Shown here piece after piece: positions 38,101 to 44,613 of a stretch of 64,000 nt of DNA (within the stretch, counting starts at the first letter, position 1; every line of letters begins with the position of its first letter). Location: the NCBI GenBank assembly GCA_016712565.1, contig JADJQU010000003.1:186001-250000 (forward strand). The letters run 5' to 3'. Origin of the DNA: Planctomycetota bacterium. Its GTDB lineage: Bacteria > Planctomycetota > UBA1135 > GCA-002686595. The position numbers and the translations under genes were made by a program. The notes under the pieces are model-generated. The model was not told where the DNA came from and made no database searches. It was given only the letters and a program-made list of their open reading frames with translations.

Positions 38101-38275
38101 CAAGCACACCTGGGTGGCGGGCTGGTTCCCGGCCGAGGATCCGGTGGGCATCCTGGTGGTGTTCGAGTACCGCACCACGCAGACCTCGAGCCACACCGCG
38201 GCCTGGTTGGCGCGCCAGTTCCTCGATCGGCCGGCGGTGCGCGCCTGGCTGGCGGAAAGGACCGCCGGACGATGA
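35147..38275 (+). CDS. mrdA: Penicillin-binding protein 2 (elongation transpeptidase) with large insertion
   Basis: A 1042-residue class B PBP (typical ~600-700). An N-terminal membrane helix (LILVVVLGALVLAARLFTIAI) is followed by a PBP-dimer-type start (RGAIFDAQGRVLARDVESY). Several hundred residues of charged, helical sequence follow that I cannot match to a domain. The transpeptidase domain has S-V-F-K with nucleophile Ser754, SCN at 815-817 and KTG at 968-970, so it should crosslink lateral peptidoglycan. Start GTG 35147 is fixed by an AAGGAGG at 35135-35141; it lies inside the end of mreD. The stop overlaps the rodA ATG. Its expected partner is RodA. Confidence 0.93.
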   Translation: MGRRRFVPLILVVVLGALVLAARLFTIAILERELWTAQAEALVREGSVEPYTRGAIFDAQGRVLARDVESYCIEVDYRDFRRGHALGVVAHARSTLERRPVPLAEARGDLAAWAAALGRLSRADLERFAQGGELQCGNLRIPATEDSESEARGGRALDLAFYATALFDLTARERSSLKRGADAAREIAFTQRVAAERRTTIEAVEASLAARCAGDLEFLAGYADLWARDNRREGLPLDLVLDELERWRNEVEDGAARDLFEAAAGFPAGRVDPATLAAYVDLGWIQRSLRWDGERLAVWAVRARREWLELRDGPVLDFAVERVRRDLPGSPPALLVLRELAPLFVASSDVEGQVLAAEFPWREDDRPLVIGALDGLFTADAPRDRRQGPRLPHFDSVLAEDIEAAPGDAGLLGRVEFWRGDGLAVAPELLQSAAEGWRARLGRRPEREDLRRGFETLFLRLEECFQEDVRQRLEQIWSAARDDGDLDSGGKLAFAEARLDRAEERLRYILKDRGSRHFVAVARPSYALVNLLTRYPRHLRGFEVVRQHMRVHPTRDAEGRVVGRLLVGRLAPPSVSRRLSQREIVRQIAMLESQGGRDEAGLERLAQLRASLDRPDEKVGAFGLERWFEPELVGRNGFHEDRGLSERERSGRALTGVDKIDGQSITTTLNAAIQAEAEYCLEHPEGDRKQPDKNDSGWLARPTGAIVLLSPEGDVIAAASTPLEARTEMEGRSPIGDQVRERTLTKPDFQPPGSVFKPFVAAFALDRLNLDPNAPRSCSAAANPGGRGPGYGGVHCHETVNGHGTVDLHRALTVSCNSYFAWLGEQYDAATLQEMAHQFGFGEPTGVRAFSDGTRSGLVEDSVPGLFRDRVLQGRSLCEAGNGLSVVEATPMQVARATAGLATGVLPELRLVSRIGERELPHESRAIDVSPRALQLVRAAMEAVAADPRGSARASLSPEELGFAMAVKTGSADVTSTAVEDNRVLKHTWVAGWFPAEDPVGILVVFEYRTTQTSSHTAAWLARQFLDRPAVRAWLAERTAGR

Positions 38276-39489
38276 AGGGCGCGGCCTGGCATCCCAAGCG
38301 CACCTCGACGCTCGAGCGCATTCTCTCGGTGCGCCACCTGCGCTGGCTGGAGGTGGACTGGCACGTGCTGCTGGTGGCCCTGGCCCTGCTGGGCATCGGC
38401 CTCGCCCTGATCAGCGCCATGGACGACGCCGATCTGCTCTGGGGCCGCGAGGGCCAAAGTTCGGTGCAGTTCGGGCGCCACCTGAAGACGCTGTTCGTGG
38501 CCCTGCCCGCCTTCGCGCTGGGGCTGTTTCTCCGGCCGCGCTGGGTGCGCAAGAACGCCTGGCTGGTGTACGGGGCCTCGGTCGCCCTGCTGCTCTTCGT
38601 GTTCGTGCCGGGCATCGGCGCCGAGCGCAACCACGCCACCCGTTGGATTCCCCTGCCGCTGCTGGGCTTCGACCTGCAGCCTTCGGAACTGGCCAAGCTC
38701 GGCGTGATCCTGATGCTGGCCGGCGTGCTGCACCAACGGCGCATGAAGTACCTGTCCGAGTGGGTGCGCCCCGGCCTCTTGGCGCTGGTTCCCATGGGTC
38801 TGGTGGCCCTGCAGCCCGACCTGGGCACGGCCATGACCCTCGCGCCGATCACCCTGGGCATGTTCTATCTGGCCGGGGCTCGCGGTCGTCAGATCGTGGG
38901 CGTGCTGGGCGCCGTGGTCCTGGCGGGCGTGCTGGCCTTCCAGGTGGGCCTGCTGCACGAGTACCAGCTGCAGCGCGTGGAGACCTGGCTCTCGTCCTGG
39001 GGAGCCGATTCCCTGATCCACGGCCGCAACGGGCCGGCGTTCCACACCTTCCATGCCCGCGTGGCCATCGGCAACGGCGGATGGCTCGGCACGGGCCTCG
39101 GACAAGGGGTCGCCAACGAGGCCGCTCACCTGCCCGAGCGCGACTGCGATTCGATCTTCGCCGTGGCCGCCGAAGAGGGCGGATTCCTCGGGGGGATGCT
39201 GTTGATCGGCCTGTACGCGCTGCTCGTGGTGCTGATCTTCCACAGCGCCAGTCAGGTGCGAGAGCGCTTCTCACGACTCGTGGTGGGGGGGATCGGCATC
39301 TACTTCGCCTCCCACCTGTTCGTGAACGTGGGGGTGAACCTGGGCCTCGTGCCCATGACCGGGCTCACTCTGCCCCTGCTCTCCACCGGCGGGTCTTCCC
39401 TGGCCACCTCGCTCCTGGCCCTCGGCCTCGCCCTGGGCCTGTCGTCCCACCACGAGCCGTCCCTGGACAAGGACGCCTACGGTGAGTAG
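38272..39489 (+). CDS. rodA: RodA peptidoglycan glycosyltransferase (SEDS family)
   Basis: A 405-residue polytopic membrane protein that polymerises lipid II during elongation with PBP2. SEDS hallmarks are visible: RWIPLPLLGFDLQPSELAKL, LVALQPDLGTAM, GNGGWLGTGLGQG, DSIFAVAAEEGGFLGG and GLTLPLLSTGGSS. The conserved acidic residue in QPDLGTA region is kept. Overlaps the PBP2 stop (ATGA). It ends the elongation cluster; the BMC locus begins 156 bases later on the same strand. Confidence 0.96.
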   Translation: MKGAAWHPKRTSTLERILSVRHLRWLEVDWHVLLVALALLGIGLALISAMDDADLLWGREGQSSVQFGRHLKTLFVALPAFALGLFLRPRWVRKNAWLVYGASVALLLFVFVPGIGAERNHATRWIPLPLLGFDLQPSELAKLGVILMLAGVLHQRRMKYLSEWVRPGLLALVPMGLVALQPDLGTAMTLAPITLGMFYLAGARGRQIVGVLGAVVLAGVLAFQVGLLHEYQLQRVETWLSSWGADSLIHGRNGPAFHTFHARVAIGNGGWLGTGLGQGVANEAAHLPERDCDSIFAVAAEEGGFLGGMLLIGLYALLVVLIFHSASQVRERFSRLVVGGIGIYFASHLFVNVGVNLGLVPMTGLTLPLLSTGGSSLATSLLALGLALGLSSHHEPSLDKDAYGE

Positions 39490-39645
39490 CTCAAAATGCC
39501 ATCAAGTGGCCATCCGGAGACCTCTATCTGGATTCCAACGGCACTCAGGGCCCGCCGAATCGCGAACTTCGTTGCTGGGGCGGGAGGGGGGCCGTACACT
39601 CGCCCGCCCCGCACGCTCCAAAGCCCCCGAAGATCTCACGCACAC

Positions 39646-39984
39646 ATGGTCGAGTACCAAGCACTGGGAATGATCGAGACCAAGGGTCTCGTCGGTTCGA
39701 TCGAGGCCGCTGACGCCATGGTCAAGGCCGCGCAGGTCAGCCTGTTCGGCAAGGAGAAGGTCACCGCCGGTCTGGTGACCATGTTCGTCATGGGCGAGGT
39801 GGGCGCCGTCAAGGCCGCCACCGACGCCGGCGCCGCAGCCGCCCGCCGCGTGGGCGAGCTGGTGAGCGTGCACGTGATCCCGCGTCCCCACGAGCAGCTC
39901 GTGCGGGTGCTGCCGGCCATGCAGCCGGTCCAAGCCGCCCCGGCCAAGTCGGCCGGCAAGGGCAAGGCCGAGCAGAACGACTGA
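39646..39984 (+). CDS. BMC-H hexameric microcompartment shell protein, copy 1
   Basis: A 112-residue PduA/CcmK-type shell protein. Diagnostic sequence is ALGMIETKGLVGSIEAADAM, followed by GAVKAATDAGAAAARRVGELVSVHVIPRPH. It should form hexagonal tiles with a central pore that make the facets of the shell. A ~20-residue Ala/Lys-rich tail follows the domain. The ATG at 39646 begins exactly at the canonical domain start; the longer open frame upstream is not supported. First gene of the locus, after a 156-base gap that probably contains the promoter. Confidence 0.97.
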   Translation: MVEYQALGMIETKGLVGSIEAADAMVKAAQVSLFGKEKVTAGLVTMFVMGEVGAVKAATDAGAAAARRVGELVSVHVIPRPHEQLVRVLPAMQPVQAAPAKSAGKGKAEQND

Positions 39985-40010
39985 GCGGGCCCTGACGCGC
40001 GAGCGTCCGC

Positions 40011-41921
40011 GTGCAGCACTTCGATCCCGACTTGCGCGCCCTCCAGGAGGTGCGCGATTTCGTCGAGCGCGCCCGTCGCGCCCACGAGGTCGTGCACGCC
40101 TGGTCCCAGGCGCAGATCGACCGCCTCTGCGCGGCGATGGCGGCGGCCGGCGAGGCCGCGGCCTACGACCTCGCCCGCCTCGCGGTGGACGAGACCGGCA
40201 TCGGGCGCGTGCACTACAAGGTGCTCAAGAACCTGCTGGGCTCCAAGGGCATCTGGGAGTCGATCAAGAACGAGCGCTCGACGGGCATCCTTTCGCGGGA
40301 CGAGCGCACGGGCATCGTGGAGATCGCCACGCCGGTGGGGGTGATCGCGGGCATCATTCCGACCACCAATCCCACCTCCACGGCCCTGGGCAAGGCCTTG
40401 ATTGCCGTCAAGGGCCGCAACGCGATCGTGATCTCGCCGCACCCCCGCTCCAGGCGCTGCATCGGGGAAGCGGTCGAGGTGCTGCGCCGCGCCATCGAGC
40501 GCGTTGGCGGTCCGCCCGACCTGGTCCTTTCGCTCACCAACCCGACCATCGAGTCCACCAGCGCCCTGATGAAGCACAAGCACGTGGCGATGATCCTCGC
40601 CACGGGCGGCTCGGGGCTGGTGAACGCGGCCTACTCGTCGGGCAAGCCCGCCTACGGGGTCGGGCCCGGCAACGTGCCCTGCTACGTGGACCGCTCGGCG
40701 GACGTGGCCCATGCCGCGCGCTCGATCGTGACCAGCCAGAGCTTCGACAACGGAACCCTGTGCTGCTCCGAGCAGGCCCTGGTGGTGGACAAGCCCGTGG
40801 AGAAGAGCCTGATGGCCGAACTCCAGAAGCGCGGCGCGCACCTCTGCGACGAGGATCAGACCCGGAAGCTCGCCAAGTTCTGCAACGTCGACGGGCACAT
40901 GAACCCCGAGGTCGTCGGGCTGGACCCCTGGCGGGTGGCGGAGCTGGCGGGCTTCAGCGTGCCCCGCGAAACCAGCGTGCTGCTCGCCTATCAGGGCGGC
41001 GTGGGGCCGAAGTGGCCCCTCTCGATCGAAATCCTCTGCCCGGTGCTCTCCGTGCACGTCGTCGACGGCTGGAACGAGGGCTGCGAGGTCTCCATGGAGC
41101 TTCTGCACTACGGCGGCCTGGGCCACACCGCGGCCGTGCACGCCAGGGACGAGGCCGTGCTGGAGGCCTGGTTCCTGGGCAAGCCCGCCAGCCGCATCAT
41201 CGTCAACGGGCCGTCGTCCATGGGCGCCGTGGGCTACAGCACTTGGCTGATGCCCTCCATGAGCCTGGGCTGCGGTCCCCAGGCCGGCAACATCACCTCG
41301 GACAACATCACGTACAAGCACCTGCTCAACGTGAAGCGCGCCGCCTTCCCGCGCCGCGACTGGATGGAGATCGAAAAGCAGGGACACGCCACGGCCGCGC
41401 GCTTCACGGGCGACTCCGCGCCCAGGGGCAGCGGGCTCCCCGGGGATCCCGCGCTGCTCCAGGCCTCGCCGCTCTCCTCCACCAGCGCCTTCAGCGCGCC
41501 CGTCGCCAGCAACTGGCAGGGCAACGCCCCGAGCGGCTTCGCTCCGGCCGCGCCCAGCCGGGCCCCGGCCCCCAAGTCCGCGGTGCCCATGTCCTTCCTG
41601 AATCCCCTGCCGGCCGAGCCCAAGGTCCAGGCGGCGCCGAAGTCTCCCGCCGGCTCGGGCGTCTCCGGGACGCCGGCTCTCGCGCCGCCGCCCGCCCCGC
41701 GCGCGCCCGCGGCGCCAGCAACGCCCGCGACGAGCGCGACGAGCGCGACGAGCGTCGCCGCGCCCGCCGCAGGGGGAGCTCCCCGCTCCGGCCAGCACGG
41801 CGCCCGGCTCACCACCGCGGAGATCCAGAACATCATGGCCCATGCCGGAGCCGGCTGTCCGCTGGGCCCCTGCAAGGGTTGCGCTCACCAGGAGGCTTCG
41901 ACCGGAGCCTGCCTTGCTTGA
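40011..41921 (+). CDS. Acylating aldehyde dehydrogenase of the BMC, with long linker and Cys-rich C-terminal tail
   Basis: A 636-residue protein, GTG start. Residues ~1-460 are a CoA-acylating aldehyde dehydrogenase (aldehyde + CoA + NAD to acyl-CoA + NADH): VGVIAGIIPTTNPT, ILATGGSGLV, and active-site FDNGTLCCSEQ with Cys251 as likely nucleophile (next residue also Cys). The N-G-x-x-C-x-S-E-Q pattern is closer to AdhE and sulfoacetaldehyde dehydrogenase than to PduP/EutE. Residues ~470-595 are a Pro/Ala/Ser linker. The last ~37 residues hold a short helix (TTAEIQNIMAHAG), resembling an encapsulation peptide, then CPLGPCKGC (Cys616, 621, 624) and Cys634. The linker-helix layout implies targeting into the shell; the Cys cluster could bind metal or Fe-S. 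Confidence 0.9.
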   Translation: MQHFDPDLRALQEVRDFVERARRAHEVVHAWSQAQIDRLCAAMAAAGEAAAYDLARLAVDETGIGRVHYKVLKNLLGSKGIWESIKNERSTGILSRDERTGIVEIATPVGVIAGIIPTTNPTSTALGKALIAVKGRNAIVISPHPRSRRCIGEAVEVLRRAIERVGGPPDLVLSLTNPTIESTSALMKHKHVAMILATGGSGLVNAAYSSGKPAYGVGPGNVPCYVDRSADVAHAARSIVTSQSFDNGTLCCSEQALVVDKPVEKSLMAELQKRGAHLCDEDQTRKLAKFCNVDGHMNPEVVGLDPWRVAELAGFSVPRETSVLLAYQGGVGPKWPLSIEILCPVLSVHVVDGWNEGCEVSMELLHYGGLGHTAAVHARDEAVLEAWFLGKPASRIIVNGPSSMGAVGYSTWLMPSMSLGCGPQAGNITSDNITYKHLLNVKRAAFPRRDWMEIEKQGHATAARFTGDSAPRGSGLPGDPALLQASPLSSTSAFSAPVASNWQGNAPSGFAPAAPSRAPAPKSAVPMSFLNPLPAEPKVQAAPKSPAGSGVSGTPALAPPPAPRAPAAPATPATSATSATSVAAPAAGGAPRSGQHGARLTTAEIQNIMAHAGAGCPLGPCKGCAHQEASTGACLA

Positions 41922-41976
41922 TTTCCCGGTCGGCGCGGACTTGCCGCGTCGGCCCTAGCCACAAGAAGAACCACCC

Positions 41977-42267
41977 ATGGAAAGCCAGATTGCCCTCGGG
42001 CTGATCGAAACCAAAGGCCTGATCGGCGCGGTCGAAGCGGCCGATGCGATGTGCAAGGCCGCCAAGGTCACCCTGCTGGGCCGCGAACAGTGCGGCGGCG
42101 GGCTCGTCACCGTCATGGTGCGCGGCGAAGTCGGCGCGGTGAAGGCCGCGGTCGAAGCCGGCGCGGCGGGCGCCAAGCGCGTCGGCGAGTTGGTCAGCGT
42201 GCACGTGATCCCGCGCCCGGCGAACGACCTCGAGCACTACCTGCCGAAGCTGCCGGAAGGGAAGTGA
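41977..42267 (+). CDS. BMC-H hexameric microcompartment shell protein, copy 2
   Basis: A 96-residue shell protein, compact PduA type: ALGLIETKGLIGAVEAADAM, VTLLGREQCGGGLVTVMV and AAGAKRVGELVSVHVIPRP. Very close to copy 1, sharing most of the core, but without its long tail and with Cys residues at AMCKAAK and REQCGGG. A duplicated BMC-H flanking the dehydrogenase gene is typical of metabolosome operons. Confidence 0.97.
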   Translation: MESQIALGLIETKGLIGAVEAADAMCKAAKVTLLGREQCGGGLVTVMVRGEVGAVKAAVEAGAAGAKRVGELVSVHVIPRPANDLEHYLPKLPEGK

Positions 42268-42308
42268 TCCGCCGAGCGCGGATCCTCCCCCCGACCCCCT
42301 GACCTCCC

Positions 42309-42959
42309 GTGACCCTTCGGGCCCAACCTCCGATCGACCTGCGCGGCGCGCTGGTGATCGACAGCCAGCAGCCGCAGTTCGCCGCCACCGTGGCGGCGAA
42401 TTCCGACGGCTATTTCCCCGTGGCCGGGGAGAGCGCGTTCTGGCTGGAAGCCCGCCCGGGAATCGTGATCAACCGCCTGATGGACGTGGCCCTGAAGAAG
42501 TGCCGCGTCACGCCCGGAGCGCTGATCACCGAGCGGAGCTACGGCACCCTGGAGGTCCACGGCCCCGACCAGGGCCAGGTGCGCGAGGCGGGTCGGTTGA
42601 TCCTGCAGGCGGCCGGCGTCGACTACGCCGATGGGCTCGAGCCCAACATCCTGACCGATGAGGTGATCCGCAAGGTGGATTCCCACCACGCGATGCTGAT
42701 CAACCGCACGCGCTCGGGCATGCTGCTGCTCGCCCAGGACACGCTCTACACGCTGGAGGTCCATCCGGCCGTGTGGGTGCTGCTGGCCGCCAACGAAGCC
42801 GAAAAGGCCGCGCCGATCCGGCTCGTGGGCCTGGGCAACAACGGTGCCGTGGGCCGCCTGCGGCTGGCTGGCACCGACGCGGAGATCGACGTGGCGGTGG
42901 CCGCGGTGCACCGCGCCCTGGGCGCCGTGCGGGGCCGCAAGAACCAGGGGAGCGACTGA
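42309..42959 (+). CDS. Divergent tandem-BMC (BMC-T-like) protein
   Basis: A 216-residue protein starting at a GTG. It is not PduL: the His-containing phosphotransacylase motifs are absent. Two halves each look like a BMC fold. The first has INRLMDVALKKCRVTPGALITERSYGTLEVHG, then a helix; the second has VWVLLAANEAEKAAPIRLVGLGNNGAVGRLRLAG, then DVAVAAVHRALGAV. This is the beta-beta-alpha-beta rhythm of a shell domain. The length (BMC-T ~180-270) and its place among shell genes support a pseudohexameric trimer, possibly a gated pore. Sequence identity to PduB/EutL/PduT types is not obvious to me. It overlaps the next gene (TGATG), so translation is coupled. Confidence 0.62.
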   Translation: MTLRAQPPIDLRGALVIDSQQPQFAATVAANSDGYFPVAGESAFWLEARPGIVINRLMDVALKKCRVTPGALITERSYGTLEVHGPDQGQVREAGRLILQAAGVDYADGLEPNILTDEVIRKVDSHHAMLINRTRSGMLLLAQDTLYTLEVHPAVWVLLAANEAEKAAPIRLVGLGNNGAVGRLRLAGTDAEIDVAVAAVHRALGAVRGRKNQGSD

Positions 42960-43291
42960 TGTTCCTCGGTCGCGTGGTCGGCGAAGTCTGGGCGACGAAG
43001 AAGGCCCAGGACCTGGTGGGCAAGCGCCTCCTGGTGGTCGAGGCCCTGGACGAGCGTCGCGAGCCGGGCGCCGCCAAGGTCACCCCGGTGGTGGCCGCCG
43101 ATCCCCTGGGCGCGGACATCGGCCAGCACGTGGTGGTGGCCTTCGGCAAGGCGGCCCGCGTGGCCTGCGGCGGTGACGGGGACTTCGCCTTCGAGGCCGC
43201 CATTGTCGGGATCGTCGACGATTTCGACGTGCCCTCGGCGCCCGCCTCCTGGAGGCTCGACCCACGCGCCGCGCGGCGAGGAGGCTCCTGA
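42959..43291 (+). CDS. BMC-P pentameric vertex protein (EutN/CcmL type), copy 1
   Basis: A 110-residue protein of the EutN/CcmL family: MFLGRVVGEVWATKKAQDLVGKRLLVVEAL, then a VAADPLGADIGQHVVVAFGKAAR block and an AIVGIVDDF end. Five copies cap each shell vertex. The tail after the domain is Arg-rich. ATG overlaps the previous stop, and its own stop overlaps the next ATG (TGATG). Confidence 0.96.
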   Translation: MFLGRVVGEVWATKKAQDLVGKRLLVVEALDERREPGAAKVTPVVAADPLGADIGQHVVVAFGKAARVACGGDGDFAFEAAIVGIVDDFDVPSAPASWRLDPRAARRGGS

Positions 43292-43605
43292 TGCTCGTCG
43301 GCACCGTGGTCGGCAACGTCTGGTCCACCGTCAAGGACCCCACCCTCGTGGGCCTGCGCTTCCTCGTGGTGCAGCCCTTCACCCTCGACGGCAAGCCGTC
43401 GGCGGAGACGATCATCGCCGTGGATCCGCTCGGAGCGGGCATCGGCGAGCGGGTCCTGGTGGTGTTCGGCCGCGCCGCACGCCACGTGATCGGCCGCAGC
43501 CACGACATCGGCTTCCAGTGCGCGGTGGCGGGCATCGTCGACCGCATGGAGCTCGAGGACGGCCGGACCATCGGACCGGTGCGCCGCGAGGACACGCCGG
43601 CCTGA
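43291..43605 (+). CDS. BMC-P pentameric vertex protein (EutN/CcmL type), copy 2
   Basis: A 104-residue EutN/CcmL-type protein: GTVVGNVWSTVKDPTLVGLRFLVVQPF, AVDPLGAGIGERVLVVFGRAARHV and AVAGIVDRMEL. It is a diverged tandem copy of the preceding gene and overlaps its stop. Two BMC-P genes suggest two vertex types or hetero-pentamers; the classical planctomycete sugar-degrading BMC usually has three. Confidence 0.96.
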   Translation: MLVGTVVGNVWSTVKDPTLVGLRFLVVQPFTLDGKPSAETIIAVDPLGAGIGERVLVVFGRAARHVIGRSHDIGFQCAVAGIVDRMELEDGRTIGPVRREDTPA

Positions 43606-43643
43606 ACCGCGCGCAGAGCCCACAGCCTTCCCTGGAGAACGTC

Positions 43644-44240
43644 ATGAACCGAAACGACTTGAATCCCGAGCTGCGCGACGATGTCGCCCTGCGCCCCTGC
43701 ATCGGCCTGCTCGAACTCTGCTCCGTGGCCCGGGGCATCGAGGTGGCCGACACGGTGCTCTGGGAGGCCCGCGTGGAGCTCTGCTTCGCCACGCCGGTGC
43801 ACCCGGGCAAGTACGTGATCCTGTTCACCGGCAGCGTCGAGGACGTGCGCAGCGCTGTGCGCTCCGGCGGCGAGGTGGCCGGGACCGACCTGGTGGACCA
43901 ACTGGTGATTCCCCAGGTCCACGAACAGGTCGTGCCGATGCTGCGCCGCAACGGCGGCCGCGTGAAGGGCGAGCTCGACGCCATCGGCGTGATCGAAACC
44001 AACACCGTGGCCTCGTCGATCGTGGCCGCGGACATGGCGCTCAAGACCGCCACCGTGGACCTGATCGATCTGCGCATCGCCAACGGCCTGGGGGGCAAGA
44101 GCTTCCTGACCCTGACGGGCGAGGTGAGCGACGTGCGCTCGGCCGTGGCCGCCGGCGCGCGCACCGCGCAGGACCGCGGCCTGCTCGCGCGCGAGGTGGT
44201 GATCGCCCGCCCGCACCCGCAGCTGGCCTTCCACCTGTGA
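43644..44240 (+). CDS. BMC-T tandem-domain shell protein
   Basis: A 198-residue protein made of two BMC domains. Domain 1 starts PCIGLLELCSVARGIEVADTVLWEARVEL and has GKYVILFTGSVEDVRSAVRSGGEV. Domain 2 starts AIGVIETNTVASSIVAADMALKTATVDL and has GKSFLTLTGEVSDVRSAVAAG. This resembles PduT/EtuB-type trimers that form pseudohexagonal tiles; PduT-like members can hold an Fe-S cluster in the pore, but no pore cysteine can be assigned here. ATG chosen for the GGAG ribosome-binding site seven bases upstream. Classical planctomycete BMC operons have no BMC-T, so its presence is a distinguishing feature. Confidence 0.94.
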   Translation: MNRNDLNPELRDDVALRPCIGLLELCSVARGIEVADTVLWEARVELCFATPVHPGKYVILFTGSVEDVRSAVRSGGEVAGTDLVDQLVIPQVHEQVVPMLRRNGGRVKGELDAIGVIETNTVASSIVAADMALKTATVDLIDLRIANGLGGKSFLTLTGEVSDVRSAVAAGARTAQDRGLLAREVVIARPHPQLAFHL

Positions 44241-44278
44241 GCGCCGGATAGCCCAGGCTCCCCGAGGCGATCCTCCCC

Positions 44279-44593
44279 GTGGCCAACAAGCGGCTGTACA
44301 CCGAGTCCGACGTGGCCGCGCTGCCGCGCGGGGCCGTGCTCGTGCTGGGCAAGCAGGCCCTGGCCACGCCCTCGGCCCTGGACCTGGCCTACGCCCGCGG
44401 CGTGCGCGTGGTGCACGGGGACGCCGCGGCCGAGAGCACCGCGCCGGCGGGCGGAGAGGCCCTGGCGCGCATGCTCGCGGAGCCGGGGACCTACGTGGTC
44501 ACGGTGTCCAAGTCCGGGGCCGCGATCGTGCGCCTGGAGGGTGGAGCTCCCGTGCCCTTCGGCAACCTGCCCGTGCCCCAAGTCCCCAAGTGA
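44279..44593 (+). CDS. Small BMC-locus protein with EutQ/EutT-like N-terminal motif
   Basis: A 104-residue protein, GTG start. The first ~50 residues (LYTESDVAALPRGAVLVLGK, then ALATPSALDLAYARGVRV) match the N-terminal region shared by EutQ and EutT of the ethanolamine microcompartment: a short helix, a Gly turn, a beta strand, and T-P-x-A-x-x-x-A with a following Gly-Val/Ile strand. The remainder has no recognised domain (EPGTYVVTVSKSG near the end). The same N-terminal motif begins the next protein, so the two share a locus-specific module. Role unknown; interaction with the shell or with the cargo is inferred. Its stop overlaps an alternative start of the next frame. Confidence 0.75.
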   Translation: MANKRLYTESDVAALPRGAVLVLGKQALATPSALDLAYARGVRVVHGDAAAESTAPAGGEALARMLAEPGTYVVTVSKSGAAIVRLEGGAPVPFGNLPVPQVPK

Positions 44594-44613
44594 TTCCCTA
44601 CCCAAGAGGCACC

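Noticed and set aside
42309..42959. PduL phosphotransacylase
   Set aside because: The expected G-V-S-N-R-H-x-H-L motif and other His residues are missing; tandem BMC-like pattern fits better.
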